A stretch of DNA of 49,470 bases from Caldilineaceae bacterium (GTDB lineage: Bacteria; Chloroflexota; Anaerolineae; Caldilineales; Caldilineaceae), in NCBI GenBank assembly GCA_026645575.1, contig JAPKMW010000093.1:1-49470 (forward strand), written 5' to 3'. A program made the position numbers and the translations under genes. Below, piece by piece: positions 7,834-15,822 of this stretch (positions are counted from its first letter, which is position 1; every line of letters starts with the position of its first letter). A model generated the notes under the pieces. It had not been told where the DNA came from and searched no databases. It worked only from the letters and a program-made list of their open reading frames with translations.

Positions 7834-9660
7834 ATGGCTCGTTTTTGTGCAATTTGGGGGAGCGAGACGGCGGCAGTGGAAATTTCACAAATGGGCGGCG
7901 TAGTCAGCTACCAACAGGCCGGCTACACCGTTGGTCGCCTGGCCGATGCGCGCCCCGATACCGGCAGTGGCCCCTATTTGCTGCAAAGCGCCGACGCAAC
8001 CCTGGTGGCTGCCGGTGAGGTGACGCTCTTTAACCGGGCTGAACTCCTGGCCGCGTTAGGTCAACAGGGCATTGATCTGCCCGCAACCGCCAGCGATGGC
8101 GACGTGTTGCTCCACCACTATCACCAGGGGGGAGCAGCGGCATTGGCGCGGGTTAACGGCATGTTTGCCGTGGCGATCTGGAACGGTCGCGACTTGGTGC
8201 TGGCCCGTGACACCGTAGGGGCGCGCACCCTTTTCTATACGCGACAGGATGGACGCTGGGCGGTGTCAACAACCTTGCGCGCACTGCGTCGTTGGTCGCG
8301 CTACCCAGCGGCGGTCAACTTTTCGGCGGTGCGCACCTTTCTCACTTTTGCCTACTTGCCGGGGGAAGAGACCTTGTTGGACGGCATCTACCAACTGGCG
8401 GCTGGGTCGGTAGTGCGTCTCACTCTGGCGAACAGCGCCGCAACCGCTCCGTTGCCCACAGCCTGTTCCTACTGGGAACCGACGGAACAGCCCTGGAATG
8501 AGGCGCACCCGGTCGAACTCTTTGCGGCGCGCTTGCGTCAGCGGCTGGAAAGTGCCGTGCAGGTGCGCTTGCCGGCGGGGCAACCGGTGGGGGTCTTTCT
8601 TTCCGGTGGCATTGATAGCAGCCTGGTAACGGCATTGGCGGCGCGGCTCCATGACCAGCCGGTGCATAGCTACGCCATCAACTTCGGCCCCCATCTGCCC
8701 AATGAACTGGCCTATTCCGGTCTGGTGGCGGCCCACTGCGGCACGCGCCATCGCATCCTCACCTTTGATGGTCAACAGATCGCGGCGGCATTGCCCCAGT
8801 CGCTGGCAGCGCTCGATTGCCCGGTGGGTGATCCGTTGACGGCGCCCAATTGGTTGCTGGCCCAAGCCGCCGCAGCCGATGGGCTGGGGGTGATTCTCAA
8901 CGGCGAAGGGGGCGACCCTGCTTTTGGCGGTCCCAAAAATCTGCCGATGTTGACCTACGAGTTACACCGCTGTGACGCTGATCCCCAAGCACGTGCCCGC
9001 GCCTATCTCCATTCCTATGGCAAAGCCTATGCCGATCTGTCCCGGCTGCTCACCCCGGCGGTGCAGGCGGCGTTGGCAACGGCTCCGCCGATGGAACAGT
9101 TGGTGCAACCCTTTTTGCACGCCGAACAGATGCGCTTTCTTTTAAACCGGCTGCTCTACACCAATGTGCGCACCAAAGGCGCCAACCACATTCTCGCCAA
9201 GGTCGAGCGCATGACCAGCGCCTGGGGGGTCGAGGGGCGTTCGCCGCTCTTTGACCCGGCGGTGGTGGATTATGCCTTTGCCATTCCGCCCCACTTTAAG
9301 CTCTTTGGCGTGCATGAAAAGTGGGCGCTCAAGCTTGCCGTTGATGACCTGCTGCCTGCCACTATTGTCTACCGTCCCAAAAGCGGCATGTTGGTGCCGT
9401 TGCAGCCCTGGCTGGCCGGCCCCTTGCGGCGTCTGGCCGATGATCTGCTCTTGGGGCCACAGGCGCAAGCGCGCGGCCTCTTCCAACGGGAGACGGTGCA
9501 AGCGTGGGCCAATCGCCGGGGGATGCTCTGGTCGCGCCAGGGCATTGCCATCTGGCTGCTCATTACCCTGGAGCTTTGGCTGCGCCTCTTCCTCGACCAA
9601 CAGACACCGGAGGAGGTGGCGGCGGTGCGGCGGCGCTGGTTTGGGTGGGGGAGAAGGTGA
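7834..9660 (+). CDS. Asparagine-synthetase-like amidotransferase lacking Cys2
   Basis: 608 residues. Residues 1-190 are a class II glutamine amidotransferase-like domain (AGEVTLFNRAEL, SDGDVLLHHY, RVNGMFAVAIW, LVLARDTVGARTLFYT). Residues from about 230 are an AsnB synthetase domain with the PP-loop SGGIDSS at 257-263, NGEGGDPAFGG, and GVEGRSPLFDPAVVDYA near the end. True glutamine-dependent enzymes have Cys at position 2 (MCGI). Here the start is MARFCAIWG, so Cys is at 5 and glutaminase activity is doubtful. AsnB homologues without Cys2 include lasso-peptide cyclases and beta-lactam synthetases, which adenylate a carboxylate and form an amide. A good GAGGAG site precedes the ATG. Substrate unknown. 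Confidence 0.85.
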   Translation: MARFCAIWGSETAAVEISQMGGVVSYQQAGYTVGRLADARPDTGSGPYLLQSADATLVAAGEVTLFNRAELLAALGQQGIDLPATASDGDVLLHHYHQGGAAALARVNGMFAVAIWNGRDLVLARDTVGARTLFYTRQDGRWAVSTTLRALRRWSRYPAAVNFSAVRTFLTFAYLPGEETLLDGIYQLAAGSVVRLTLANSAATAPLPTACSYWEPTEQPWNEAHPVELFAARLRQRLESAVQVRLPAGQPVGVFLSGGIDSSLVTALAARLHDQPVHSYAINFGPHLPNELAYSGLVAAHCGTRHRILTFDGQQIAAALPQSLAALDCPVGDPLTAPNWLLAQAAAADGLGVILNGEGGDPAFGGPKNLPMLTYELHRCDADPQARARAYLHSYGKAYADLSRLLTPAVQAALATAPPMEQLVQPFLHAEQMRFLLNRLLYTNVRTKGANHILAKVERMTSAWGVEGRSPLFDPAVVDYAFAIPPHFKLFGVHEKWALKLAVDDLLPATIVYRPKSGMLVPLQPWLAGPLRRLADDLLLGPQAQARGLFQRETVQAWANRRGMLWSRQGIAIWLLITLELWLRLFLDQQTPEEVAAVRRRWFGWGRR

Positions 9661-9707
9661 CAGGGTGGCAAGGTGACTGGGTGACAAGATGACTGGGAAC
9701 AAGAGGA

Positions 9708-9770
9708 CTCTGGACTGTGGACTCTGGACTCTGGACTGTGGACTCTGGACTCTGGACTGTGGACTCTGGG
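9708..9770. repeat. Three tandem 21-bp repeats
   Basis: Three copies (9708-9728, 9729-9749, 9750-9770) of a 21-bp unit built from GGACTCTGGACTGT steps, the last ending in G instead of A. The 21-bp period keeps frame and artificially extends the next ORF upstream. Related GGACT/AGTCC runs occur near 1250 and 36259. There are no spacers, so this is not a CRISPR array. Confidence 0.9.
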
Positions 9771-9776
9771 GGTGGT

Positions 9777-11210
9777 ATGTATATCCAGGAGCATGAGCCG
9801 GCGGTGGGGCGGGCGTTAGTGGCGGCGTGTCTGGCGGCGGATCTGGTCTATGGGGCGGCGGAGGGCTTTACGTCGTTGGTGGCGCCCTCTTCCACTGTGC
9901 TGACCGGAGCAGAGGCGGCGGCGCTGGCGGATGATCTGCCCCGATTGTGGCGGTTGTATGAGACATTGAATACCCTTTATCTGGCGGCGGTGGCCGGACA
10001 GGAAGCGCCGTGGGTGCAACGCTGTGGCGAGGCGGGGTTGGCGCCGGGGGCCATTGCCGCGCAACGGTTGGTGGCCGCCGCCGCTCTCCAGCCCCATCTC
10101 TGCCGGGTCGATTATGTCACCATTGGCGCGACGCGGCAGATTGCCGAAGTGCAGTGGAAGTCGGGCGGATTGGGTTTGTTCTTTGGCTTCCATGAGTACT
10201 GCACACAGCTTTTCCCTTTTGCGCCGGCAACCTGCACCTTGGGCGACCTGATGCAGGGCGCGCTGCCCTTTTTGCGGCAATTTGTCCGGGATGGGGTTGT
10301 TGTCTGCACCACCCAAGGCGGCTGGGTGCGGGGGGAACATTTTTTGCGCCGCTGCTATGGCGCTGCCGGGTTGACCTATCTGCCCCTCACCGGGGCTGAC
10401 GCCCTTCGTCGCCTCTTTGAGCGCAATGGACGCTACTTTCTAGCCGATGGACCCAAGTTACGGCCCGTTGACCTGATCTATGACCACAAATATGTGGACG
10501 CCCTGCCGCCGGCCGCGTTGGTCAAGCTGGCGCAGGCGACGATTGAGCGGCGGGTCTGGCTGGAGACGCCCCTCAACTATCTCTACCGCCAAAAGTGGGG
10601 GCTGGCGCTGCCCTTTCACCCAGCCTACCGCACCTGTTTTACGGATGAGCAGCGGGCAATGTTGATTCCTACCCTCTTGCTCCACGCCCGCCAAGTCGAT
10701 TTTACGCCGATTCTCAGCCACTGGTCGCCCACCGAGCAGGAACGGCTGGCCGCGGTGGCGGATCTCAACGATCTGGCGGCGTTGCCCAGCGGTTTGCGCA
10801 ACAGCTTGGTGATCAAGTGTGGCAGTGGCGTTGGCGACTATCACAGCAAAAGCAAAGGCGTCTTTCGCCTCAGCGGCTCCAGGGCGGCGGCGCAAAAGGT
10901 GATCGACCTGGTGCAGGGGCGCATTCTGCGTCACCAGGAACCTTGGCTGCTACAAAAGTATGTCAACCAGACCTATCCGATTCGGGTGGCCTTTCCCGCT
11001 TGCCCGGAGGAGTTGCACGCTATTGACGCCCATGCGCGTTTTATGCTCTACGGCGGGCGTCACGGCGACGGGGCGCCGGTGTTGCTGGGGGGCTTGGGTA
11101 ACTATGGCCGTGAATGGAAGATCGGCGGCAAAGCGCCCGGTCGCGATGGGCAGGGGTATATTCAGGGTACGGCATTTCATGATCTGCGGAGAACAGACGT
11201 TAAATCTTAG
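9777..11210 (+). CDS. ATP-grasp-like protein of unknown function (tentative)
   Basis: 477 residues from MYIQEHEPAV; upstream in-frame codons are tandem-repeat translation and are excluded. The C-terminal third has features reminiscent of ATP-grasp ligases: LVIKCGSGVGDYHSKSKGVF (possible nucleotide-binding loop), EPWLLQKYVNQTYPIRVAFP (Lys/Glu-rich strand) and a Gly-rich LLGGLGNYGREWKIGG. The middle contains EVQWKSGGLGLFFGFHEYC. I cannot place it in a named family, and the ATP-grasp reading is moderate at best. If correct, two ATP-dependent carboxylate-activating enzymes sit side by side here, which is the pattern of peptide or amino-acid-derived natural product loci. Confidence 0.55.
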   Translation: MYIQEHEPAVGRALVAACLAADLVYGAAEGFTSLVAPSSTVLTGAEAAALADDLPRLWRLYETLNTLYLAAVAGQEAPWVQRCGEAGLAPGAIAAQRLVAAAALQPHLCRVDYVTIGATRQIAEVQWKSGGLGLFFGFHEYCTQLFPFAPATCTLGDLMQGALPFLRQFVRDGVVVCTTQGGWVRGEHFLRRCYGAAGLTYLPLTGADALRRLFERNGRYFLADGPKLRPVDLIYDHKYVDALPPAALVKLAQATIERRVWLETPLNYLYRQKWGLALPFHPAYRTCFTDEQRAMLIPTLLLHARQVDFTPILSHWSPTEQERLAAVADLNDLAALPSGLRNSLVIKCGSGVGDYHSKSKGVFRLSGSRAAAQKVIDLVQGRILRHQEPWLLQKYVNQTYPIRVAFPACPEELHAIDAHARFMLYGGRHGDGAPVLLGGLGNYGREWKIGGKAPGRDGQGYIQGTAFHDLRRTDVKS

Positions 11211-11450
11211 CAATTCCATAAAACTTGATAGCAGTTTATTAACCACTTGTTGATGTTGGCTGCATAGAGTGAGCCGCAATGGCAAGCCACCTATTGATAG
11301 GAAGCATCTATGAGATAACCGTTAACAGAACAACGCCATCTACCCCTACACAACAGCGAATTGGAGAATTGACGAACTTGATTACACGCTCGATTCCTTC
11401 CTCCCCCAATTTTGTTGTACGTTTGCTTGCTGTACAAGGAGAAATTTTCG

Positions 11451-12272
11451 ATGAACTTCCTACCCCTCTCCATCGGCGCTGCATTGCAAGTGCGCGACTT
11501 GCCCACCTATCGCGACTGGCTGCTGGTCGACCAACGTGATCTGGAGATCCAGGATTTTTATAATTGTAATCTGCTGGATGAAGATTGGGAACCGCTGATT
11601 CAGCAGGCCAAAGCGCTATTGGATGGTTACACTGGTCGCCTGGGCATTCATGGCCCCACGGAGGGGTTGCCGCTGATCGCATTTGATAATCGGGTGCGCC
11701 GCCTGGTGCAAGACCGCCTGAAACAGGCGCTGGATGTATGTGCGCACTTGGGAGCGACCCACATGGTGTTGCACAGCCCCTTTGACTGCTTTGGCCATCC
11801 GCAGATGATCCATACATGGAGTCAGGGCTTGCAAGAAGAGATTGATCTGGTTCATGCGACGCTAGATGAAATTGTCCCATTGGCAACGCAACTTGCTTGT
11901 CCCATCATGATCGAAGTTTGTTACGATACTGCCATCACGCCGCTACTTACATTAGTGCGCTCGTTCAACAGCCCCTTTGTCCAACTGAGCATCGACACCG
12001 GTCACGCGTTAATCATGCACCAGTACGGCGGCCCCATGCCCGATCAGTGGGTGCGCGAAGGGAGTGCTGTGCTAGGTCATCTGCACCTGCAAGATGTCGA
12101 TGGTCATCTCGACCGCCACTGGCCGCCGGGGCTGGGCAATGTCAACTGGCACGCCATCTTCGAGGCGCTCGGCGCACTTGACCATTTACCGCGTCTGCTG
12201 TTAGAGTTGCGGGATGTGGGGAAAATTCCGCAAGCCATGAACTATCTCAGTGGGTTGGGGCTGGCACAGTAA
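11451..12272 (+). CDS. Xylose-isomerase-like TIM-barrel protein
   Basis: 273 residues from MNFLPLSIGAAL; AAGGAGA 9 nt upstream sets this start over an ATG at 11412. The pattern fits the AP endonuclease 2/sugar isomerase superfamily: LGIHGPTEGLPL, ALDVCAHLGATHMVLHSP, PIMIEVCYD, VQLSIDTGHALI, LGHLHLQDVDGH and LLELRD. The His, Glu and Asp at strand ends are candidate divalent metal ligands. Members are isomerases, epimerases, endonucleases IV or dehydratases. The genomic setting with amide-forming enzymes suggests small-molecule metabolism over DNA repair. The gene is followed 32 bp later by a methyltransferase. Confidence 0.8.
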   Translation: MNFLPLSIGAALQVRDLPTYRDWLLVDQRDLEIQDFYNCNLLDEDWEPLIQQAKALLDGYTGRLGIHGPTEGLPLIAFDNRVRRLVQDRLKQALDVCAHLGATHMVLHSPFDCFGHPQMIHTWSQGLQEEIDLVHATLDEIVPLATQLACPIMIEVCYDTAITPLLTLVRSFNSPFVQLSIDTGHALIMHQYGGPMPDQWVREGSAVLGHLHLQDVDGHLDRHWPPGLGNVNWHAIFEALGALDHLPRLLLELRDVGKIPQAMNYLSGLGLAQ

Positions 12273-12304
12273 AGGTTACTCAATCAAGAAAACGAGGAAT
12301 GCCA

Positions 12305-12946
12305 ATGGAAGCATGGAACGAAGCATGGGCCACGGAAGCTGGTCGTCGTGAGTGGCTGGAGGCGGATCGCTTTGTGGTCGAATTGTTGCCGCTGTTGCGG
12401 GACGCCAATGTTCAGCGTGGTTTGGATCTGGGCTTTGGCGTGGGGCGTCATGCCATCCTGCTGGCCAAACAGGGGATTGCCATGTATGGTCTCGACGCCG
12501 CCGCCAATGGGCTGACCTATGCCAACGAGTGGGCGGAAGGCGAAGGCTTGTCGCTCAACCTACTGACTGGCGACATGATGAAACTACCCTACGCTAATCA
12601 CTTTTTTGATCTGATTATCACCTGGAATGTCATCTACCACGGCACGCTACCTGAGATCCAGCAGACCGTGCGGGAAATCGAGCGCTGTCTCAAGCCAGAG
12701 GGGCGGCTGATCTGCACGCTCATCTCCCATTCGCACAAGCGGTACGGCAAGGGCATTGCCATCGAACCCAACACCTTTGTCATCCCGGACAGCGGCGAAA
12801 CCAGCCATCCCCACCACTATTTTGATCGCGCCGAGGTCGCGCAGTTGCTGCACAACTTCACGCTTCAGCGCTGTGAGGATGTCGATCATGCCGTCGATCA
12901 ATCGGGTAGTTATCATTGGCAGATCTATGCAACGTTGAAGGGCTGA
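12305..12946 (+). CDS. SAM-dependent class I methyltransferase
   Basis: 213 residues. Motif I is GLDLGFGVGRHAILLAKQG near residue 38. Then come YGLDAA (acidic end of strand 2), LLTGDMMKLPYANHFFDLII (motifs around strand 4) and RCLKPEGRLICTLIS (motif post-III). This is the Methyltransf_11/25 layout. Of two in-frame ATGs (12299, 12305) the second is better spaced from GAGGA at 12294. A hairpin 40 bp downstream closes the transcript. Substrate unknown; as last gene of the run it may tailor the product of the preceding enzymes. Confidence 0.88.
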   Translation: MEAWNEAWATEAGRREWLEADRFVVELLPLLRDANVQRGLDLGFGVGRHAILLAKQGIAMYGLDAAANGLTYANEWAEGEGLSLNLLTGDMMKLPYANHFFDLIITWNVIYHGTLPEIQQTVREIERCLKPEGRLICTLISHSHKRYGKGIAIEPNTFVIPDSGETSHPHHYFDRAEVAQLLHNFTLQRCEDVDHAVDQSGSYHWQIYATLKG

Positions 12947-12985
12947 TGATAGGCCATGAGAGATTGGCAAGTAAACAGCTTATCT

Positions 12986-13038
12986 AGTGGCGGTTGAGAG
13001 ATTGAGAGATTGAGTTACTCAATCTCTCAATCGCCACT
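12986..13038 (+). terminator. Hairpin after the methyltransferase gene
   Basis: Arms 12986-13006 and 13018-13038 are a perfect 21-bp inverted repeat with core GGTTGAGAGATTGAG and a tight loop. No strong T tract follows, so it may be a dispersed palindrome as well as a transcript end. Confidence 0.5.
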
Positions 13039-13184
13039 GTACACACATAGGGTTGTTGATCATGAGAAATCTATAACCCGGCTTATATCCCCTTCGCTGA
13101 CGCTACCTATAGGCCATCGTGCCGATCGTTGTTATGCTTGACTCACCCTTATAGTAAGCAAAGCCGATAACGAAAGGAAGCGCC

Positions 13185-13730
13185 ATGAAAAACGAAACAA
13201 AGAAAAACGCAGCAAGCCACAATGGCCACAACGACGATGTTAAAAAATTAGGCGAGTTGATTGAGGACATTCAGTTCGCTATGTTAACCACCGTCGATAC
13301 AGACGGGACATTGCGTAGCCGCCCAATGGCGACCCAACAAGTTGAATTTGATGGCCACCTCTGGTTCTTTACGGGGGCCGACGCGGCCAAAGTCTATGAA
13401 ATTAACCGCGAACATCAGGTGAACGTGAGCTATGCCAACCCCGATGACCAGCGCTATGTTTCCGTCTCCGGCTGGGCCGAACTCATGCGCGACCACCAGA
13501 AGATGGAAGAGTTGTGGAACCCGATCTACAAGGCTTGGTTCCCTGATGGGTTGGATGATCCCAACCTGGCGCTGCTCAAAGTGCACGTGGAAAAGGCCGA
13601 ATACTGGGATTCGCCCAACAGCAAAGTAGTGCAACTAATCGGCTTTGCCAAAGCAATGGTGACGGGTCAGCCTTATCAGGGCGGCGAAAACGAGAAGATC
13701 CGTCTGGCGCCACTGCCGTCGCAGGGGTAA
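13185..13730 (+). CDS. Pyridoxamine 5'-phosphate oxidase-fold general stress protein
   Basis: 181 residues of the general stress protein 26 (Pyridox_ox_2) family, a flavin-binding split barrel. Visible family features are AMLTTVDTDGTLRSRPMATQ, LWFFTGADAAKVYEI, VNVSYANPDDQRYVSVSGWAEL and LLKVHVEKAEYWDSP. The N-terminus is a charged Asn/Lys/His-rich extension. A GAAAGGAAGCGCC site precedes the ATG. Members bind FMN/FAD and are often induced by stress, but the reaction is usually unknown. It stands alone between hairpins, so it is probably monocistronic. Confidence 0.9.
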   Translation: MKNETKKNAASHNGHNDDVKKLGELIEDIQFAMLTTVDTDGTLRSRPMATQQVEFDGHLWFFTGADAAKVYEINREHQVNVSYANPDDQRYVSVSGWAELMRDHQKMEELWNPIYKAWFPDGLDDPNLALLKVHVEKAEYWDSPNSKVVQLIGFAKAMVTGQPYQGGENEKIRLAPLPSQG

Positions 13731-13786
13731 CTCGTCCCAAAGACACCTGAAATTAGCAGCAGAAAATACTGTATCCCTGTGTATAA

Positions 13787-13814
13787 AGCGAAGGTTTCTC
13801 AGAAAACCTTCGCT
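13787..13814. terminator. Bidirectional terminator between convergent genes
   Basis: AGCGAAGGTTT (13787-13797) pairs with AAACCTTCGCT (13804-13814) around a 6-nt loop, between the convergent genes ending at 13730 (+) and 13860 (-). Confidence 0.65.
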
Positions 13815-13859
13815 CTATACATGGAAAGCAGGAGAAATGATGCACCCCTACGGGACGTG

Positions 13860-14753
13860 TTAGATCACATTCAATCCAGTCCGTTTGGCCCGGACCTCGG
13901 CGCGCGTTAACAAGTAGCGTGAGAGCAGGGTAAAGACAACGGCAAAGAGCAGCAGGATCGACCACTCCTGCCAAACCGGTAGCAGCGGCTGCCATTGGCC
14001 GTTAAAGCTGTAGTAGCGGATGAGATCATAGCCCCAGGTGTATGGTAGAAAGTAGGCAACCAGTTGTGCGGCGGCTGGATAGGCTGTAATCGGCAGATAC
14101 GCCCCGCTCAACATCTCAAAAAGAATCGATAGCACGGTCACCAAGGCCCCCACCTGTCGCCAGAGCAGAGCCAGCAGGGCAATCATGATCCCCAGAGCGG
14201 TCAACGCCACCAGCACTACACCACCCGCTACCAGTACCATGATCATGTTGAAAGCGCTTGCCTCGGCGTAGATGACCAGAAACAAATAGAGTGGCAAAAA
14301 GACCACACTGCTAACGATCATCTTCGCGACGACGGTGCCGACATAGTAGGCGTAGCGCGACGCCGGGTTGCTGTATAAGAACTCCAGCGTGCCGTTATAG
14401 AGATCGGTTGTCACCGCCTCCAGGGGGCCGCCCAATGTTGCGCGGATAAAAACAAAGAGCAACAGCGATCCCTGAAAAAAGATAAACATGTTGCGTCCGC
14501 TGAGATCCACCCCAGGATTACTACGCTCGTTCATGGTAACAACGCTCGCCAACAGAAAGAAGAAGGCCAACCGAATGGCAAGCTCGACAAAGGTGCCGAT
14601 CAAGTTGGGCAGATAGCGCCGGGCGATCTGCAAATCTTTGATCACCGTGCTGCTCATCACTTGCCAAGCGGAAGGGGTGCGCGAAAGGCTTGGGTAGGCG
14701 ACCGGGGCTGAAACGATGTTTGGCTGCACCGCCGCATGACTACGCATTTGCAT
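13860..14753 (-). CDS. ABC-2 type exporter permease
   Basis: 297 residues with six membrane segments. After a cytoplasmic N-terminal 55 residues come blocks such as LIGTFVELAIRLAFFFLLASVV, GGPLEAVTTDLYNGTLEFLYSNPASRYAYY (the ABC-2 family loop) and EMLSGAYLPITAYP near the C-terminal TM pair. It is the partner of the ATPase encoded just upstream. The ATG at 14753 lies 7 nt after AGAGGA. A large palindrome (14791-14845) sits between ATPase and permease and could lower expression of the permease. The exported substrate is unknown. Confidence 0.88.
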   Translation of the reverse strand: MQMRSHAAVQPNIVSAPVAYPSLSRTPSAWQVMSSTVIKDLQIARRYLPNLIGTFVELAIRLAFFFLLASVVTMNERSNPGVDLSGRNMFIFFQGSLLLFVFIRATLGGPLEAVTTDLYNGTLEFLYSNPASRYAYYVGTVVAKMIVSSVVFLPLYLFLVIYAEASAFNMIMVLVAGGVVLVALTALGIMIALLALLWRQVGALVTVLSILFEMLSGAYLPITAYPAAAQLVAYFLPYTWGYDLIRYYSFNGQWQPLLPVWQEWSILLLFAVVFTLLSRYLLTRAEVRAKRTGLNVI

Positions 14754-14790
14754 ACATGGTTCCTCTTGTTAACTACGCATAACGATTGCG

Positions 14791-14845
14791 CTGATAGCCG
14801 GTCCGTGACCGGCGACTGGAAGGCCGGTCACGGACCGGCTATCAG
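14791..14845. repeat. 22-bp-arm palindrome inside the exporter operon
   Basis: Perfect arms 14791-14812 and 14824-14845 (core GCCGGTCCGTGACCGG) with an 11-nt spacer. It shares the GCC(G/A)GTC...GAC(C/T)GGC plan with palindromes at 24829 and 35633, and loosely 43661. Confidence 0.8.
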
Positions 14846-14860
14846 TGGGTGGGATTGGTA

Positions 14861-15817
14861 CTACTGTTCAAACGCTTCGTCCAGTGCGCCGATGTGATGG
14901 ATAAAGGCATCTTCCAGTGAAACGGTCTGTTGGCGGAAGCGCGGCCGGATTTGCTCCTGGCGCAAAAGTTGAATGATCTCCTCTATGCCGACAAGCGGAT
15001 CAGTCACGGCCAGGGAAAGCCAAGCGGGGTTGCGTTCCAGGGTAAAGCGAACCGACCCCAACCCTTGCAAGCGCGTTTGTGTGGTCGCGGACAACGTGGC
15101 TCGCTCAATCTCAATCAAATCACGCGTCCCTACTGCCGCTTTGAGCGCTGCTGGCGTATCCACCAGCGGTATCCGTCCCCGATGAATCAACGCCACCCGG
15201 TCGGCCAGTTCGTCCACTTCGCCGAGAATGTGTGAGGTCAGCAGCAATGCTTTGCCCTCTTGCGCCACATAGCCACGCAAAAAAGTGCGAATCTTTTGGG
15301 CAATCAGCGGGTCCAGCCCCTTGGTCGGCTCGTCGAGATAGATGACCGGCGGGTTATGCAACAGCGCTCGCATGATCACCACCGTCTGCTTTTGCCCGCC
15401 GGAGAGCTGAACAAAGAGTTGGTTCAGGTGGTGTTCAAACCCAAAGTGACCGGCCAACTTCTCGATCTGCTGGTTGATGGCCGCTTTCGGCATCCCGCGC
15501 AACGCCCCAAAGAAGTGCAGATTCTCGCACACTGTCAAGCGCGCATAGGCCGAACGCTCGGTGTCCTGGCCGACATAGCCGAAGAGATGGCGAATCTCAT
15601 GGGGGTGGCGGTCGAGATCGTAGCCCAGCAAGCTAACCGCGCCGCCATCTTTTGCCAAGAGCGTCGCCAGAATTTTGATCAACGTCGTCTTGCCGGCGCC
15701 ATTTGGCCCCAACAGCGCCAGGATTTCGCCCTGGTGCAGGGTCAAGGTGGCGTCGTGTAACGCTGTTGCGTTGCTATACTGTTTGCGAATATTGGTGGCA
15801 ACTAGATATTTTTCCAT
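14861..15817 (-). CDS. ABC exporter ATP-binding protein
   Basis: 318 residues, started at MEKYLVATNIRKQY; the longer open frame to 16129 runs through the acyltransferase gene and is rejected. Walker A is GPNGAGKTT, the signature is QLSGGQKQ, Walker B VIYLDEPTKGLDP, H-loop LLLTSHILGEV. The C-terminal 80 residues are the extra domain of DrrA/CcmA-like exporters. The gene starts 5 bp after the stop of the acyltransferase gene and precedes the permease. It drives the ABC-2 exporter. Confidence 0.93.
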   Translation of the reverse strand: MEKYLVATNIRKQYSNATALHDATLTLHQGEILALLGPNGAGKTTLIKILATLLAKDGGAVSLLGYDLDRHPHEIRHLFGYVGQDTERSAYARLTVCENLHFFGALRGMPKAAINQQIEKLAGHFGFEHHLNQLFVQLSGGQKQTVVIMRALLHNPPVIYLDEPTKGLDPLIAQKIRTFLRGYVAQEGKALLLTSHILGEVDELADRVALIHRGRIPLVDTPAALKAAVGTRDLIEIERATLSATTQTRLQGLGSVRFTLERNPAWLSLAVTDPLVGIEEIIQLLRQEQIRPRFRQQTVSLEDAFIHHIGALDEAFEQ

Positions 15818-15822
15818 GAATC

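Noticed and set aside
9708..9770. CRISPR array
   Set aside because: The units are directly adjacent with no spacers.
9708..9776. N-terminal extension MDSGLWTVDSG of the ATP-grasp-like protein
   Set aside because: It is translation of the 21-bp tandem repeats; the ATG at 9777 begins a protein-like sequence.
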